Source: Symsagittifera roscoffensis
Taxonomy: Eukaryota > Xenacoelomorpha > Acoela > Convolutidae
Length of the DNA: 64,000 nt
Assembly: GCF_963678635.1 (NCBI RefSeq)
Contig: NC_087069.1
Location: forward strand, 15,600,660-15,664,659
Direction of reading: 5' to 3'
The notes under the pieces are model-generated. The model was not told the origin of the DNA, did no database searches, and saw only the letters and a program-made list of their open reading frames with translations. The translations under genes and the position numbers were made by a program. This document shows, piece after piece, positions 9,904-20,674 of this stretch (position 1 is its first letter; every line of letters starts with the position of its first letter).

Positions 9904-11324
9904 CAAACGGTCGAAAGAACAAGAGGCAAAAAAGAAGGAAAATTAGAAGAATTTAGAAGTTTTAGAACTTCTAAACGACGAAAGAAGAAGAAAAAAACGG
10001 AGTGACGAAGAAGAAGAAAACCAAAACTCGAATTGTTTTATGTGTGTGAAAGAACTCAAGTGAGAAGCTAAGCAACCATGTTGTAATTGAAAACTGAAAC
10101 ATTTAGATCAGATTTGAACATTAAAGAATTTGTTGCATTTATAAATTTGCATTTTGTTTTTAGTTTGTGGCTTTAGAGACACTTACTTACTATTTATTTA
10201 GAAAGGCTTGAGTAAAGAGTATATTTAAATATTCCAGCCTGCATGACTCTTTTTAATCAACTAGGAGAACTGATCACTTTGTGGTGATATGAAAGGCTTG
10301 GGTAGTCTTTCGAAGAGGGAGGTTGTTTCATTGTTCTTTCTAACCCCAGAGTTTCTTAGTTTTAATATTCAGGACAATAACAAGCAAGATTTCCGAAGGG
10401 AAGGAGCATAGTAGGATAGTTTTAGCTTGTTGGTTGGCAGGTCTGTCCAACAAAACCAACATATTTCAAAAATCTAGGAGAAAAAGTTTTAATCAGGGCA
10501 TTGACAATGGAAGTCAGAAAAGATGTTTTTATCTTAGGTCATATCCTCAATGTGCAGATTAATGAAGAAATTTGAAGGCTATAGTGATGTAGTATGATGC
10601 CATTTATATTCTGCAGTGAGTCGATATGACGCGTATAAAAGTATTTACAAATTTACAAATTTACAACGCGTAGTTTACAAATTTCTTGCATTTTGTAAAT
10701 TCCGTTCGATGACACTGTACCTATTTTACGAACATTGCGAGATTCAATGAGGACATTGGCCGGACTGTCCGGGGAGTATGTGACATTCGACCAGAATGGA
10801 CCAAAATGCAGATTCAACAGATTCGAAATTTTAGCAGCTAATCTTCCGAATTGACGGTTTTAAGAGATTAACAACATTATTGGGACGATTAGTCAAACGG
10901 TGAAGATCAAGATAGTCTGGTATTTTGAAATTTTAAAAATTCGAATCATGACGTCATATTTCTGAGAAACGTCAGAAACGGCCATTTTGGCAGAAAACCG
11001 GAATAAAAACACAACAGCATTAGTTGCGATAGCGATAACGACGAGAATTGTGATTGGAAAACAACAACAGATTGCAGAAGTAGCAGAAACCGTTCCGAGT
11101 TGCAACTATTGTGTCGCTACAATAGTTGCAAGGCCGTTGCGAACAATGGTGAATGGTGGAAGACAGCCTTCCGGAAGGAAGATAAGGGTCTTATTTCCCC
11201 GGATTCGAGAAATCGGAGGGGTCTTGGGACTGGAACTTTTATCATCTTATACAAACTGTTAGCTTCCCTATTAAGTCCTGAATTGAATTTAATTAACATC
11301 TGAATTCAATCTGCTAAGATGAGA
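9904..11324 (+). other. 3' tail of giant copy 1, no gene seen
   Basis: No convincing coding region. The first 150 bases are purine-rich. A TATA-like GCGTATAAAAGT lies near 10631, next to short TTTACAAA repeats. The stretch CAATGAGGACATTGG...GTCCGGGGAGTATGTG at 10747-10776 also occurs, inverted, near 12640-12670 at the tail of giant copy 2, so it is probably part of the element's 3' end. I could not define an LTR by a matched pair. Confidence 0.4.
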
Positions 11325-12085
11325 AGCTAGGAGTTGGGGGAAAGGGTTGATCCATCTTCGATGGAGATGGTGATTTTTATCTACTGAACAAAAACAATAA
11401 TAATTCAATAAATAGTAGTAGCCCTGTTTTTGGGAGTGGCCTCGTGGTCTGGGGGTACTGGGACCCGGCCATGAGCTCGCTATTTCTGCATGTAATCTAG
11501 TTAATTTGAGTGTTTTGACTGAAGCCGAAAGCAGTAAAGTTTTTGTCGACCCGATGTTAGAAAGACCACCGAAAGTACTGGCTTGGTGGAGACGGTGAAA
11601 AGCATGTGGAGCTCTGTTTAGACGTTGGCCAGTCGTCTTAGAACCTAGCTTTACTTTCCGTCGATATGTATCTTCCGGGCGAATGTACTGAAATAACCAA
11701 TTCGAGTACAGATGTCCTGTTCCCGACAGAGAACTGTAACAGTCGCCTACTTCGGTCACACATGAGGTTCAAGAAAAACAGGCCCAATAACCATTGGCTC
11801 AAGAGTCAGGGACACTATCTCTTGTGTTTTTCCACCTCGAACGGTCGGAGCCAATTCGGTTCGCTTGCGACATGAGACCAAAAACCCGTTACAGCTTAAA
11901 AGCCACTACCAAAATACCCCCACTCTAGAAAATAAGAACGTCCTCATACTTAGGTCTTAAAATACCCAAAATACACGAACGCCGTTAAAAACAGGGTCGG
12001 AACAATCCGCACAGTTACTTTTACTTTTTATTAGACAGTGGAACTTTGATCCATTTCAGATGGATCAACCTAAAACTCTCCTTAC
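11325..12085 (+). mobile_element. Remnant of a Penelope-like element with its insertion
   Basis: Diverged PLE sequence in the opposite orientation to the copies at 29-47 kb. 11325-11690 matches the reverse complement of about 34560-34920, including the flank GAGAAGCTAGGAGTT and part of the 494-bp insertion carried by those copies. 11760-12085 matches the reverse complement of the PLE 5' region (37680-37980), including the near-palindrome TTGATCCATTTCAGATGGATCAA. The middle of the element is missing. No open frame survives. Confidence 0.7.
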
Positions 12086-13072
12086 CTCAATATAACAATC
12101 ATAAAACGTACTCAAGAAAACTAAATTGGGTACTTACATACCAGCACACTCAAGAATTGGAGTAACTAAATTAATCAGCAACTCTAGCATTAAAGGGAAT
12201 TAAGTTCTAACTCAAGAAGTTTGTAATTAACGAATTCCAGCAAAGGAAATGAGTTTTGACTCGAGAATTGAGTTTTGGGATTGGACCATTGGGATACCCC
12301 AGCAGTCCACCTTTCCTCTGAGGTTTCACTCTGGTTCAACTCGAATAACTGTATTCTTCTTCTGTAATCTTTCCTTCTCCTATTTCAGGATACGACGGCT
12401 CTACTCGTGTTTGTTTTGTATCTGGAAATTGCGAATAGCAATTTCCAGCTGCTTTTTTCAAGTAATTTTCCGCGTTTTTTTATCGATTGCTCTGATCTTC
12501 TTTTTCTGAGATTTTTATTTTTCGCGAGAAAGTTGAGCAACAGGCTCAACTCGAATTTTTGAAAAATTAAATTTCCTCCCAAAATTACGTAGTTCGTATT
12601 CCTGAAGGTCAAACTTCCAAATATGACCGACTGGCACATACTCCCCGGACTCAAGATCGATGTCCTCATTGCGTGTTGCCGCCTGCCAGTGAGTCCCCAG
12701 AAAACCGAGTGTTGCTCAAGATACAGTGCCAGTGGTCATTTACAGAAGTTTGCAGCAGACTTAAGTTTATCTACTTCGCAAAAATCACCACTATATAAAA
12801 TTGTCACACTATTGCTGAACAGCAATCAAAATTTTTATATACCTGCAACTTAAATATCCGCTTTTGAAGCTTGTGATTAAAATTTCTTTTGTCCCATCCA
12901 ATCAGGAAATTGTCATGCAACATTTTGATTTATATAATAACTATTGTATATTAATAACAATACTTTGTTTCGTTAAAATTTCTTTTTCGTGACCTCGGAT
13001 TTCATCCGAGTTCTCACTCGAGCCCCTTCCTTTCCCTCTCAAGACTCAAGAAACCCACATTGAGCTCACTGC
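12086..13072 (-). other. 3' tail of giant copy 2, no gene seen
   Basis: AT-rich DNA with several ACTCAAGAA-type repeats (12110, 12150, 12213) and a short hairpin CTCGGAT-TTC-ATCCGAG near 12990. The inverted match to the copy-1 tail (CCGGGGAGTATGTG, minus strand) lies at about 12640-12655. No coding region is supported. Confidence 0.35.
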
Positions 13073-13522
13073 TCACTTCGTATTCCTAGCCTTCGAAGTG
13101 CTAGGACCTGATGAATTTGAAACTGTGATCTGCTTTAGTAGCGCCTCCTCACTATCGGAGCTGATCACAATTTCTTCCCATGCTCTCAATTGTTCAAAGG
13201 ATCGCATCCACTCCTTCTGCTCCTGCAACTTCGTTGCCTGATTCGGTAAACCTTTCGTTTTCAATTCTCTGTTCAAGCAAAAGAAATTGTGCAGGCTCAA
13301 GCTCACGTTCTTCGCCAAGTCTTTCTCCAGTATCGACTATCTTGCTTTGGTATTATCTATAGACACCCTACCGACTCTTTTCCAACCTGTTGTGATCGCA
13401 TTTCGATGGGTCAGCAGAGGTCTCTTGAAGGCTTCCGGACCTATGTCCGCCAGGAACTGTCGATGTTCCTTTTGGTATTTCTGCATGTGATCCTTCGTCG
13501 CTATGTACAACCAAGATGTCAA
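13073..13522 (-). pseudogene. C-terminal end of the large unknown accessory protein
   Basis: 13522-13340 is in the same frame as the 911-residue ORF upstream, from which it is separated by one TGA (codon 13537-13535) where copy 1 has Trp. It carries the shared AFKR...THRNA segment. A frameshift then moves to 13318-13073, which ends in an acidic Ser/Glu-rich tail like that of copy 1. The intact protein therefore extends beyond the long ORF. Confidence 0.5.
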
Positions 13523-13534
13523 CGTCGCTCGAAA

Positions 13535-16270
13535 TCACGGAAAAAACCTTATGCGGCTCCATACGTGCCTGACTTCCATTGGTATGGCGAATACCTTGCA
13601 TACAATGTCAAACAACTCAAGTGTCCTGCTGTAATCTATAGCGTATATCGATTCCGCCGTTGGTGTCTTCGACTCCCTATACTTCGTTACATTTTCTTCG
13701 ATCCATCGTAACGCCAACATCGTACTTACTACCAAGATGGTCACCTTCTGCTGATGATCGGGTAACCCGATTGACCAAATTTCTTCTACATCCCACACTA
13801 AACAAAGGTTTGTATGCTCCGGGTACCACACTGTCTGTGCCAAGCAGTGGCATGGGCATTCCCCATGTGTAATTTCTATGCTTCGGAGATTGCGTTCTCC
13901 CGAGGCTTCCAACAGAGCCTCCAGTTCCATCAATTTCTCTTGCATCATATCATCCTCCTCCGGCGCTGGGACACTATTCATCGGCTTACCCTTGGCATTC
14001 TGTCTCTCAAAATCACTCCTGTTTTCGTCTCCTAAGCTCAAGAGTTCTTCTCCCCAGATCTCACTCAAGTCATCTCTTTGTGCCCCTGGCACCGTTCCCA
14101 GGATCTTCCTCAACAGTCTGTGTGAATGATGCGACATTCGAGCCAGCCGTACGCACTTGGGTACCAGGAAGGCCTTATCCACTAGTATCCTTTGACTGGA
14201 TACTTCCACCATTGCCATGTGCAATGGATAAGGGCTCCCAGACACGTTGGCCATTACTGATCCCACCAAGGACTTTGCATTTACAGGCAGGCCACCAGCT
14301 TCGCTCACTGGAAATCCCATCTCCGCCTCTAGACCAATTTTCCATCCTCTGATATGTTTCTGGGTAGTTTGCAACGCCTCTGGCCACGACTCCACGCTCA
14401 ACACCGTCACCAAATGGTGTTCAGACTCCAGCATCTCCAGTGATTGCAGACTACACATTCTAGAGAAGAACCCCATCGCCGTTGCTATATTCACTGTAGC
14501 GTTCGTATAGCACTCAGCCATTATCTGCCCCTCGCTCTTCACTCTTTCTGTTATGTCACCAAACCAAGTGACTAGGTCTTTTCCCATAAAAGATTGTTTT
14601 CTGACACATGATCGTCCATCACAGGTGTGCCCTCCGCCTCCGCACGTCAAGTCAAGACAGCTACCAGGTTCCAACTTCTTTACTGATCCCAGCTTACTCG
14701 TTGCTTCGCCCGACTCTTCACTCTGTGGTAGGATCAATTTGTGAATCACGTCCAACGTTCCCAGATCCTCATCTTTTGTTGGTGTTAGCCTCACTTGTTC
14801 CGTGACATCTTCAATCAAGCTCGCATGGGGATTTTGACACCAGGAAGGTCTCAGCATTTTCCAAACCGTTCCCAAATTCGTAGTCATCCTGCCATTTCCA
14901 TTCCCCATCCTCAATTCTACTCTTTTGCTCGAGCGCGGCACGCTTATCACCCTTGGTGTCGCCTCAAGTAGCAGGCCTAGATTCGGTTTCTCCCTTTCCA
15001 TTGAATCGATTACGATTATCTTCTCCGTCCAAAATTTCAAGAGCTCCGCCACCTCGTGATTCCTGTAAGCGCTCGCGGCTTCTGAATTCAAGAAAGGAAT
15101 GTACGCTTTTCCCATCACTCCAGACACGTATTGATACTCTCCCTTTTTATTGGGTCTCGCGTAACACTCAAACAAGGCTAAGTTGCGACGCACATCATGC
15201 CCCTCTTCAAACTTCTTGTTGTGGAATCTTCGTAACTCATCAAGTTTTCCATGACTCTCTAGGAATTGCCTCGAGTCATCGTCCTTCTCGATCCCCGTAC
15301 TCTGGTACACGTTCAGTATGACGGTGGAGACTCTTCTCTCCATGGTTTTGCTCCCCATGGCCTTCTGATGACACGCTTGAACGGTGCTATTGGTCATTAC
15401 GGACATTATCCACCTCAAGAAACAAGTGGCATCTTTTCTTCTCACCAGACTCAGACCGGAGTTGTCTCTCGCGACGTGTTGTACCAGCATCTGATAGACT
15501 TCTAATTTTTTATTGCCCAATTTCAATTTGTCACAAGAAGTCAAGACCTCCAATTCTATTCCCACTAGGCTCCACGCGAACATCAGTTGTCCCGCGGTTC
15601 TGACGAAGGGATTCGCCATCAGAGGCAATGCTGATGAAGGTGTTCTCATCGCCTCCTCAAAATAATCCCGCAACAGGCTCTGCCAAGTTCGCTTAAGCTG
15701 ACTTCCCAGTTCCAACTTGTTGACTTCGGCTTTCTGTTGAGTAGCCCAATTGCGACGCTTGCGGGACACCCCTTGATCAAGCTTCTTCAGACAATCCTCC
15801 AATTCCTTCATCGTCTCTAGGGCCACCCACCAAGGTCGAGCCTTATTCCTTGTCGCATTCTTCTCAAGAGGGTCGTTGGACACTTGTTTGCCAATAGCTT
15901 GATGTTCGCTCGAGATCCATTCTCTGCCCACTTCCACTTCCCAGATTTGTCCATTCGTCGAACCATTTCTCGAGCCTGCCTTCTGAGGTTTGAAGTCTTC
16001 CTCCGTTACCAGACTTGTCGAGACCTCTATCTCTTTCACTATTTCGGCTAGCCTCCTTGGTTCGGAGCTCCTCTTGTAGGCTGCCGTCTTCCACCGAGCT
16101 AAGATCATGGTGGCAGTCTCCCTCAAGTTCTTCTCCGAGACAGCATCCACCGACGGGCTGCTCAACTCCTCCATCTCCCGCTTACGCTTTCGAGACTTCA
16201 TACCTTTGCTTGGGGATGTCGTCACTATCATCAAAGATTCGATCTCTCCGTCCCGGTCTGACCCTTCCAA
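13535..16270 (-). CDS. Large unknown accessory protein (911-residue open frame)
   Basis: The longest open frame in the window and the best-preserved copy of the last accessory protein. Residues 22-40 are strongly basic (KSRKRKR) and resemble a nuclear localisation signal. Residues 538-555 carry C-X4-C-X4-H-X-C-X4-C (codons 14659-14606) and residues 801-812 the motif THGECPCHCLAQ; both are kept in copy 1 at 8419-8480 and near 9230. No signal peptide or clear membrane helix is visible. The Met used here is internal: copy 1 and the upstream frame at 16524 indicate coding homology before it. Keeping about 2.7 kb open while neighbours are broken suggests recent activity or selection on this part. 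I recognise no family. Confidence 0.6.
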   Translation of the reverse strand: MEGSDRDGEIESLMIVTTSPSKGMKSRKRKREMEELSSPSVDAVSEKNLRETATMILARWKTAAYKRSSEPRRLAEIVKEIEVSTSLVTEEDFKPQKAGSRNGSTNGQIWEVEVGREWISSEHQAIGKQVSNDPLEKNATRNKARPWWVALETMKELEDCLKKLDQGVSRKRRNWATQQKAEVNKLELGSQLKRTWQSLLRDYFEEAMRTPSSALPLMANPFVRTAGQLMFAWSLVGIELEVLTSCDKLKLGNKKLEVYQMLVQHVARDNSGLSLVRRKDATCFLRWIMSVMTNSTVQACHQKAMGSKTMERRVSTVILNVYQSTGIEKDDDSRQFLESHGKLDELRRFHNKKFEEGHDVRRNLALFECYARPNKKGEYQYVSGVMGKAYIPFLNSEAASAYRNHEVAELLKFWTEKIIVIDSMEREKPNLGLLLEATPRVISVPRSSKRVELRMGNGNGRMTTNLGTVWKMLRPSWCQNPHASLIEDVTEQVRLTPTKDEDLGTLDVIHKLILPQSEESGEATSKLGSVKKLEPGSCLDLTCGGGGHTCDGRSCVRKQSFMGKDLVTWFGDITERVKSEGQIMAECYTNATVNIATAMGFFSRMCSLQSLEMLESEHHLVTVLSVESWPEALQTTQKHIRGWKIGLEAEMGFPVSEAGGLPVNAKSLVGSVMANVSGSPYPLHMAMVEVSSQRILVDKAFLVPKCVRLARMSHHSHRLLRKILGTVPGAQRDDLSEIWGEELLSLGDENRSDFERQNAKGKPMNSVPAPEEDDMMQEKLMELEALLEASGERNLRSIEITHGECPCHCLAQTVWYPEHTNLCLVWDVEEIWSIGLPDHQQKVTILVVSTMLALRWIEENVTKYRESKTPTAESIYAIDYSRTLELFDIVCKVFAIPMEVRHVWSRIRFFP

Positions 16271-16524
16271 CTCTTGCCTCCCCCTGCTCGACCCTTAAGG
16301 ATATTGGTACTCTTAATCATATTTTTAGTCTTAATCTTATCCTCCCCTTCAACTTTAATTATTTTATCATCCGTCTTTTTCTTCAGAGTAGAGCCGTCTT
16401 TACATTCATCATCTTTGGTATCCTGTCGCGTCTCCCTCAACTTGACCATCCTGCTCAGCAACTCTTTTCTTGCCTTTTCATCCAGTCCGCTGCCCATCAA
16501 CACCGGTTCCCCAAACTTGACCAC
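16231..16524 (-). pseudogene. Charged linker before the large accessory protein
   Basis: A Lys/Asp/Glu-rich stretch in the same frame as the segment ending at 16576, separated from it by one TAG. It overlaps the start of the 911-residue frame by 40 bases in another frame, so a frameshift separates them. It probably encodes the hydrophilic linker that copy 1 carries, decayed, between 5500 and 6170. Confidence 0.4.
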
Positions 16525-16575
16525 CGTGTTCCACAGTTCTTCCTTGAAGTTATCTAGCGTGGTCTCGCTCTTCGT

Positions 16576-17148
16576 CTAATGATTAAATTCACTCAAGAAA
16601 TTCCACCAAGCCTTCTCATCCAGAGTCCCCAGAAACATACTCTTGTTCCTTTCAAACGTATTCTTTTGCCTCTCTTCTGCACTCAAGAGTATCATCCCCA
16701 TGTTGGAATTCTCGCTTGTCAATGGTAGTTCCAGATTCTTACGAGGTGATGAAGTCAGAGGTGGCGTGGCAGTGTCCGCCCAATCGTTTCCGCTCAGGTC
16801 CTGCAGTAGCTCCTGGGCGGTGAAAACCACCTCAGCTGGTTTCGGCTCAGGTGTATTCCCCACTTCCATTTCCACTCCTGTTTCACTGAGAGTTTCGTCC
16901 ATGCTCTCTTCTCCCGACTCGGCTTGCCTCCTCTCGAGTATCTTCCTAAATCGGTCTTCTACGGGGCCGCTTCTCGTGTCCCCAGGAGGGCCCACTGATA
17001 GGGGTGAGGGTGTCGCGGGGTCTTGCTTCTTACATTCCGTCAGAGCCACATATAACAAGCCTGCCGCATCCAACTCTCTCCCTTCTTGCCTCATTTCCAC
17101 CTGTTCCAATCCGTAAGGCGCCCGATACTTCCTTGTGGCAAATTTCAT
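16576..17148 (-). pseudogene. Accessory polyprotein segment, unit 1
   Basis: 190 codons encoding a hydrophilic protein with Pro/Ser/Glu-rich middle parts, ending at an in-frame TAG after which homology continues in frame (16524). The upstream segment ends in another frame. Around the switch a GACGAGATGAAA 12-mer occurs twice within 40 bases, so slippage may have caused the frameshift. Function unknown. Confidence 0.45.
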
Positions 17149-17156
17149 CTCGTCCT

Positions 17157-18123
17157 TCAGCGCGATGTCCTTTCATCTCGTCCTTCTTCTACGATCATCC
17201 TGCCATCATCCCATATCGATGATGCGTTCTCCAAGCTCGCCTGATCGAGCGTTCTCAAGATCTCCCGCACCTCGAATTTTGGAGGCATTGAGCCTCTCAT
17301 TTTCTTTGCTTGAGTCTTCCATGAGTTTATCTTGATATCGCAGGTGTGGAAATAGACCGCCGCCGTATATCCAATGAACAAGGGGTCCCAGCCATTGGTG
17401 AGCTCCACTTGCTGTCTCTCTACCGTAGCTCTTGCGAACAGGGATGGGACTACCAGGGAGCTATTCATCCCCAGGGTCATTCTCCTGACTGTTGGAAACT
17501 CAGGAATGGTTGCGGGTAAGATTTCCTTCTCTAGTGTCGCCTCCAGCTCCTTTTTTACTAACTCGAAGTTCTTTTTCCACGCGGGGTTTCTCAGGATCTC
17601 TTGTCCTTTCGCCGTCAGGTGATTCAGGTTCCAAAACTTGGTCTCAATGGGGCCTTCACGTTTTCCCCCCGTCCTGCGCTGCAGTTGCACCCGAAAATTA
17701 AACACCACCAACTCGGGATCTTTCACCTTCCCGAAGAGCACTGTATTACTCATCCGTACCCTGAGCACCTCTTGTTGACACCAGTTCATCGCCGTCCCAC
17801 CCAACACGCTTATTAAGCTAACGTGCACTACTAAATGGCGGTATGCAGCCACTAGAGGGTCGGGAAAGGCATATCTTGTATTTAAGAAAGTCGCGACTTG
17901 TATTTACGGCCACCGCTGGTCCGTAAATACAAGTCACGACCTCCTCTAGTCCCCTGATCATTCCCACTGGGTCAAATCTCATTGCGAGACATAGATCAGC
18001 GAGCAGAGGGATACCACTATTCGCCTCCCTCCATTCGTCTTTGGATTCTTCTCTTCGCCGGCCATTTGTCGGTTTTGTATCAGAAGATACTCCACCAGTA
18101 ACGTCTTCAGTCCCGCCGCGCAC
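17157..18123 (-). pseudogene. Accessory polyprotein segment, IYGPAV domain, unit 1
   Basis: Two frames together match the intact 4729-5391 protein of copy 1: 18123-17818 up to IYGPAV, then 17852-17157 from the next conserved block (VSLIS, NWCQQ, IPEFP, RRM). The frame break coincides with an inserted inverted repeat at 17890-17940. Function unknown. Confidence 0.5.
17890..17940. repeat. Inverted-repeat insertion inside coding sequence, unit 1
   Basis: Arms at 17890-17909 and 17921-17940 match at 19 of 20 positions, with an 11-base loop. Compared with copy 1, about 35 bases are extra after the IYGPAV codons. Part of the extra DNA is the reverse complement of the bases just before it, as expected from template switching during replication or repair. 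Confidence 0.8.
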
Positions 18124-19064
18124 TTGTACGAGTAAGTGTCTATACTCGAGTGGGTCTTTCCCATCGACAGGGGTTCCCCATATTTCATCAACCGATGAAA
18201 TGACGCCAATTCGCCATGAGTCAGGAGCACCAGTGCCAGATACCCATCAATCCGAAGTGTCTCTACACCCCGACTGAACATGTACGCTGGACCCATATTA
18301 AACAGGTACTCCGGGTATACTAAGTATAGGGCTAGCAAGAGGCTTATGGGCATGCTCAACAGTTCTTGTACAAAGGCCCCGAAAATGGTCTCTTTTGCAC
18401 AAAACACTCCAGCCATGTCTTTCTTCTCCCAAGATGGACTCAAGAATTTCAGGATCTCGTGATCTTTCCTCGTCCTCAGCTCACCTTTTGCATATTCCCT
18501 CCAGAATCCTCCAATGGTGACCTCGTTCGCTGCCGTGACGAACCTAGCCACCGTCATCTCCCTACTCTCGGCTTCCTCCAATTGTTCCTCAAGAAATTCC
18601 CAGATCTGCTTCACGAGAGCTGGGGCACTCTCCCTTGTCTTGTCAGTAGCATTCTCTAGTCTTGGTGTTAGAAACGGCCACCTGCCTCTCTCTTGTATTA
18701 GTCGATACACCTTCGACTCCAGTTGCTTTTCAGTCGCAGCCACACTCTTCCTTCCGTTGCTTGGTCCGCTCGATTTTCTCGTGGAGCTCGTGATGGTCAC
18801 GTCCATGCCTCGGAACCATAAGCTGGCTTTCAGGTGACTTATTGGGTGGTCATCCCCTATTGTCGGACTGAACTTCCGCTGCCTGGCGAGATTCGAGATC
18901 GCAAGTAAGAGGACCTCATCCAGTACAATGAGCATGTCTGCCAATTCATAATTCCCCTCAATGCATGGGACACGTCCGCCCACGCCGCCGCCAGTTCTGA
19001 CTTCCGAAGTCTCAAGTTCGTGGGTTCCAGTTCTCGATTGGTAGCTGCCATCAGGATCCGCCAT
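17979..19064 (-). pseudogene. Accessory polyprotein, middle region, unit 1
   Basis: 361 codons aligned with 3858-4769 of copy 1. Landmarks are IVLDEVLLL, a DDHPI segment, LWFRGMDV, a Lys/Glu-rich helical part, SMPISLLLALYLV (hydrophobic), LRIDGYLAL and LTHGEL. Its N-terminal end is reached by a frameshift from the 19102-18857 frame. Family unknown. Confidence 0.5.
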
Positions 19065-19126
19065 GCGTTCTTTTCGGCTATTAGAATCAAAATAGCATAC
19101 ACAAACTGCAGAGTCTCGCTCTTCGT

Positions 19127-19699
19127 CTAATGATTAAATTCACTCAAGAAATTCCGCCAAGCCTTCTCATCCAGAGTCCCCAGAAACATACTCTTGTTCC
19201 TTTCAAACGTATTCTTTTGCCTCTCTTCTGCACTCAAGAGTATCATCCCCATGTTGGAATTCTCGCTTGTCAATGGTAGTTCCAGGTTCTTACGAGGTGA
19301 TGAAGTCAGAGGTGGCGTGGCAGTGTCCGCCCAATCGTTTCCGCTCAGGTCCTGCAGTAGCTCCTGGGCGGTGAAATCCACCTCAGCTGGTTTCGGCTCA
19401 GGTGTATTCCCCACTTCCATTTCCACTCCTGTTTCACTGAGAGTTTCGTCCATGCTCTCTTCTCCCGACTCGGCTTGCCTCCTCTCAAGTATCTTCCTAA
19501 ATCGGTCTTCTACTGGGCCGCTTCTCGTGTCCCCAGGAGGGCCCACTGATAGGGGTGAGGGTGTCGCGGGGTCTTGCTTCTTACATTCCGTCAGAGCCAC
19601 ATATAACAAGCCTGCCGCATCCAGCTCTCTCCCTTCTTGCCTCATTTCCACCTGTTCCAATCCGTAAGGCGCCCGATACTTCCTTGTGGCAAATTTCAT
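19127..19699 (-). pseudogene. Accessory polyprotein segment, unit 2
   Basis: Duplicate of 16576-17148 with two residue changes that I can see. It runs into the duplication junction at 19112, after which coding continues as the start of unit 1 rather than the linker. Confidence 0.45.
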
Positions 19700-19707
19700 C
19701 TCGTCCT

Positions 19708-20674
19708 TCAGCGCGATGTCCTTTCATCTCGTCCTTCTTCTACGATCATCCTGCCATCATCCCATATCGATGATGCGTTCTCCAAGCTCGCCTGATCGAG
19801 CGTTCTCAAGATCTCCCGCACCTCGAATTTTGGAGGCATTGAGCCTCTCATTTTCTTTGCTTGAGTCTTCCATGAGTTTATCTTGATATCGCAGGTGTGG
19901 AAATAGACCGCCGCCGTATATCCAATGAACAAGGGGTCCCAGCCATTGGTGAGCTCCACTTGCTGTCTCTCTACCGTAGCTCTTGCGAACAGGGATGGGA
20001 CTACCACGGAGCTATTCATCCCCAGGGTCATTCTCCTGACTGTTGGAAACTCAGGAATGGTTGCGGGTAAGATTTTCTTCTCTAGTGTCGCCTCCAGCTC
20101 CTTTTTTACTAACTCGAAGTTCTTTTTCCACGCGGGGTTTCTCAGGATCTCTTGTCCTTTCGCCGTCAGTCGATTCAGGTTCCAAAACTTGGTCTCAATG
20201 GGGCCTTCACGTTTTCCCCCCGTCCTGCGCTGCAGTTGCACCCGGAAATTAAACACCACCAACTCGGGATCTTTCACCTTCCCGAAGAGCACAGTATTAC
20301 TCATCCGTACCCTGAGCACCTCTTGTTGACACCAGTTCATCGCCGTCCCACCCAACACGCTTATTAAGCTAACGTGCACTACTAAATGGCGGTATGCAGC
20401 CACTAGAGGGTCGGGAAAGGCATATCTTGTATTTAAGAAAGTCGCGACTTGTATTTACGGCCACCGCTGGTCCGTAAATACAAGTCACGACCTCCTCTAG
20501 TCCCCTGATCATTCCCACTGGGTCAAATCTCATTGCGAGACATAGTACGGCGAGCAGAGGGATACCACTATTCGCCTCCCTCCATTCGTCTTTGGATTCT
20601 TCTCTTCGCCGGCCATTTGTCGGTTTTGTATCAGAAGATACTCCACCAGTAACGTCTTCAGTCCCGCCGCGCAC
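19708..20674 (-). pseudogene. Accessory polyprotein segment, IYGPAV domain, unit 2
   Basis: Duplicate of 17157-18123, in the same two frames. It carries the same inverted-repeat insertion (arms 20441-20460 and 20472-20491). Confidence 0.5.

Larger units (their letters stand above)
16562..19112. repeat. 2551-bp tandem duplication, unit 1
   Basis: This segment is repeated immediately at 19113-21663 with only scattered single-base differences (for example 17450 versus 20008, and 17991 versus 20545). Unit borders are GTCTCGCTC at 16562 and 19113, and CTGCAGAG at 19113 and 21664; only one base of overlap is visible at the junction. The unit cuts through coding sequence at both ends, so the junction fuses unrelated parts of the accessory protein. 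Confidence 0.9.

Noticed and set aside
13180-18837. + strand frames opposite the giant copy 2 accessory genes
   Set aside because: They are shadows. The minus-strand frames align with copy 1 proteins, while the + strand frames have no counterpart there.
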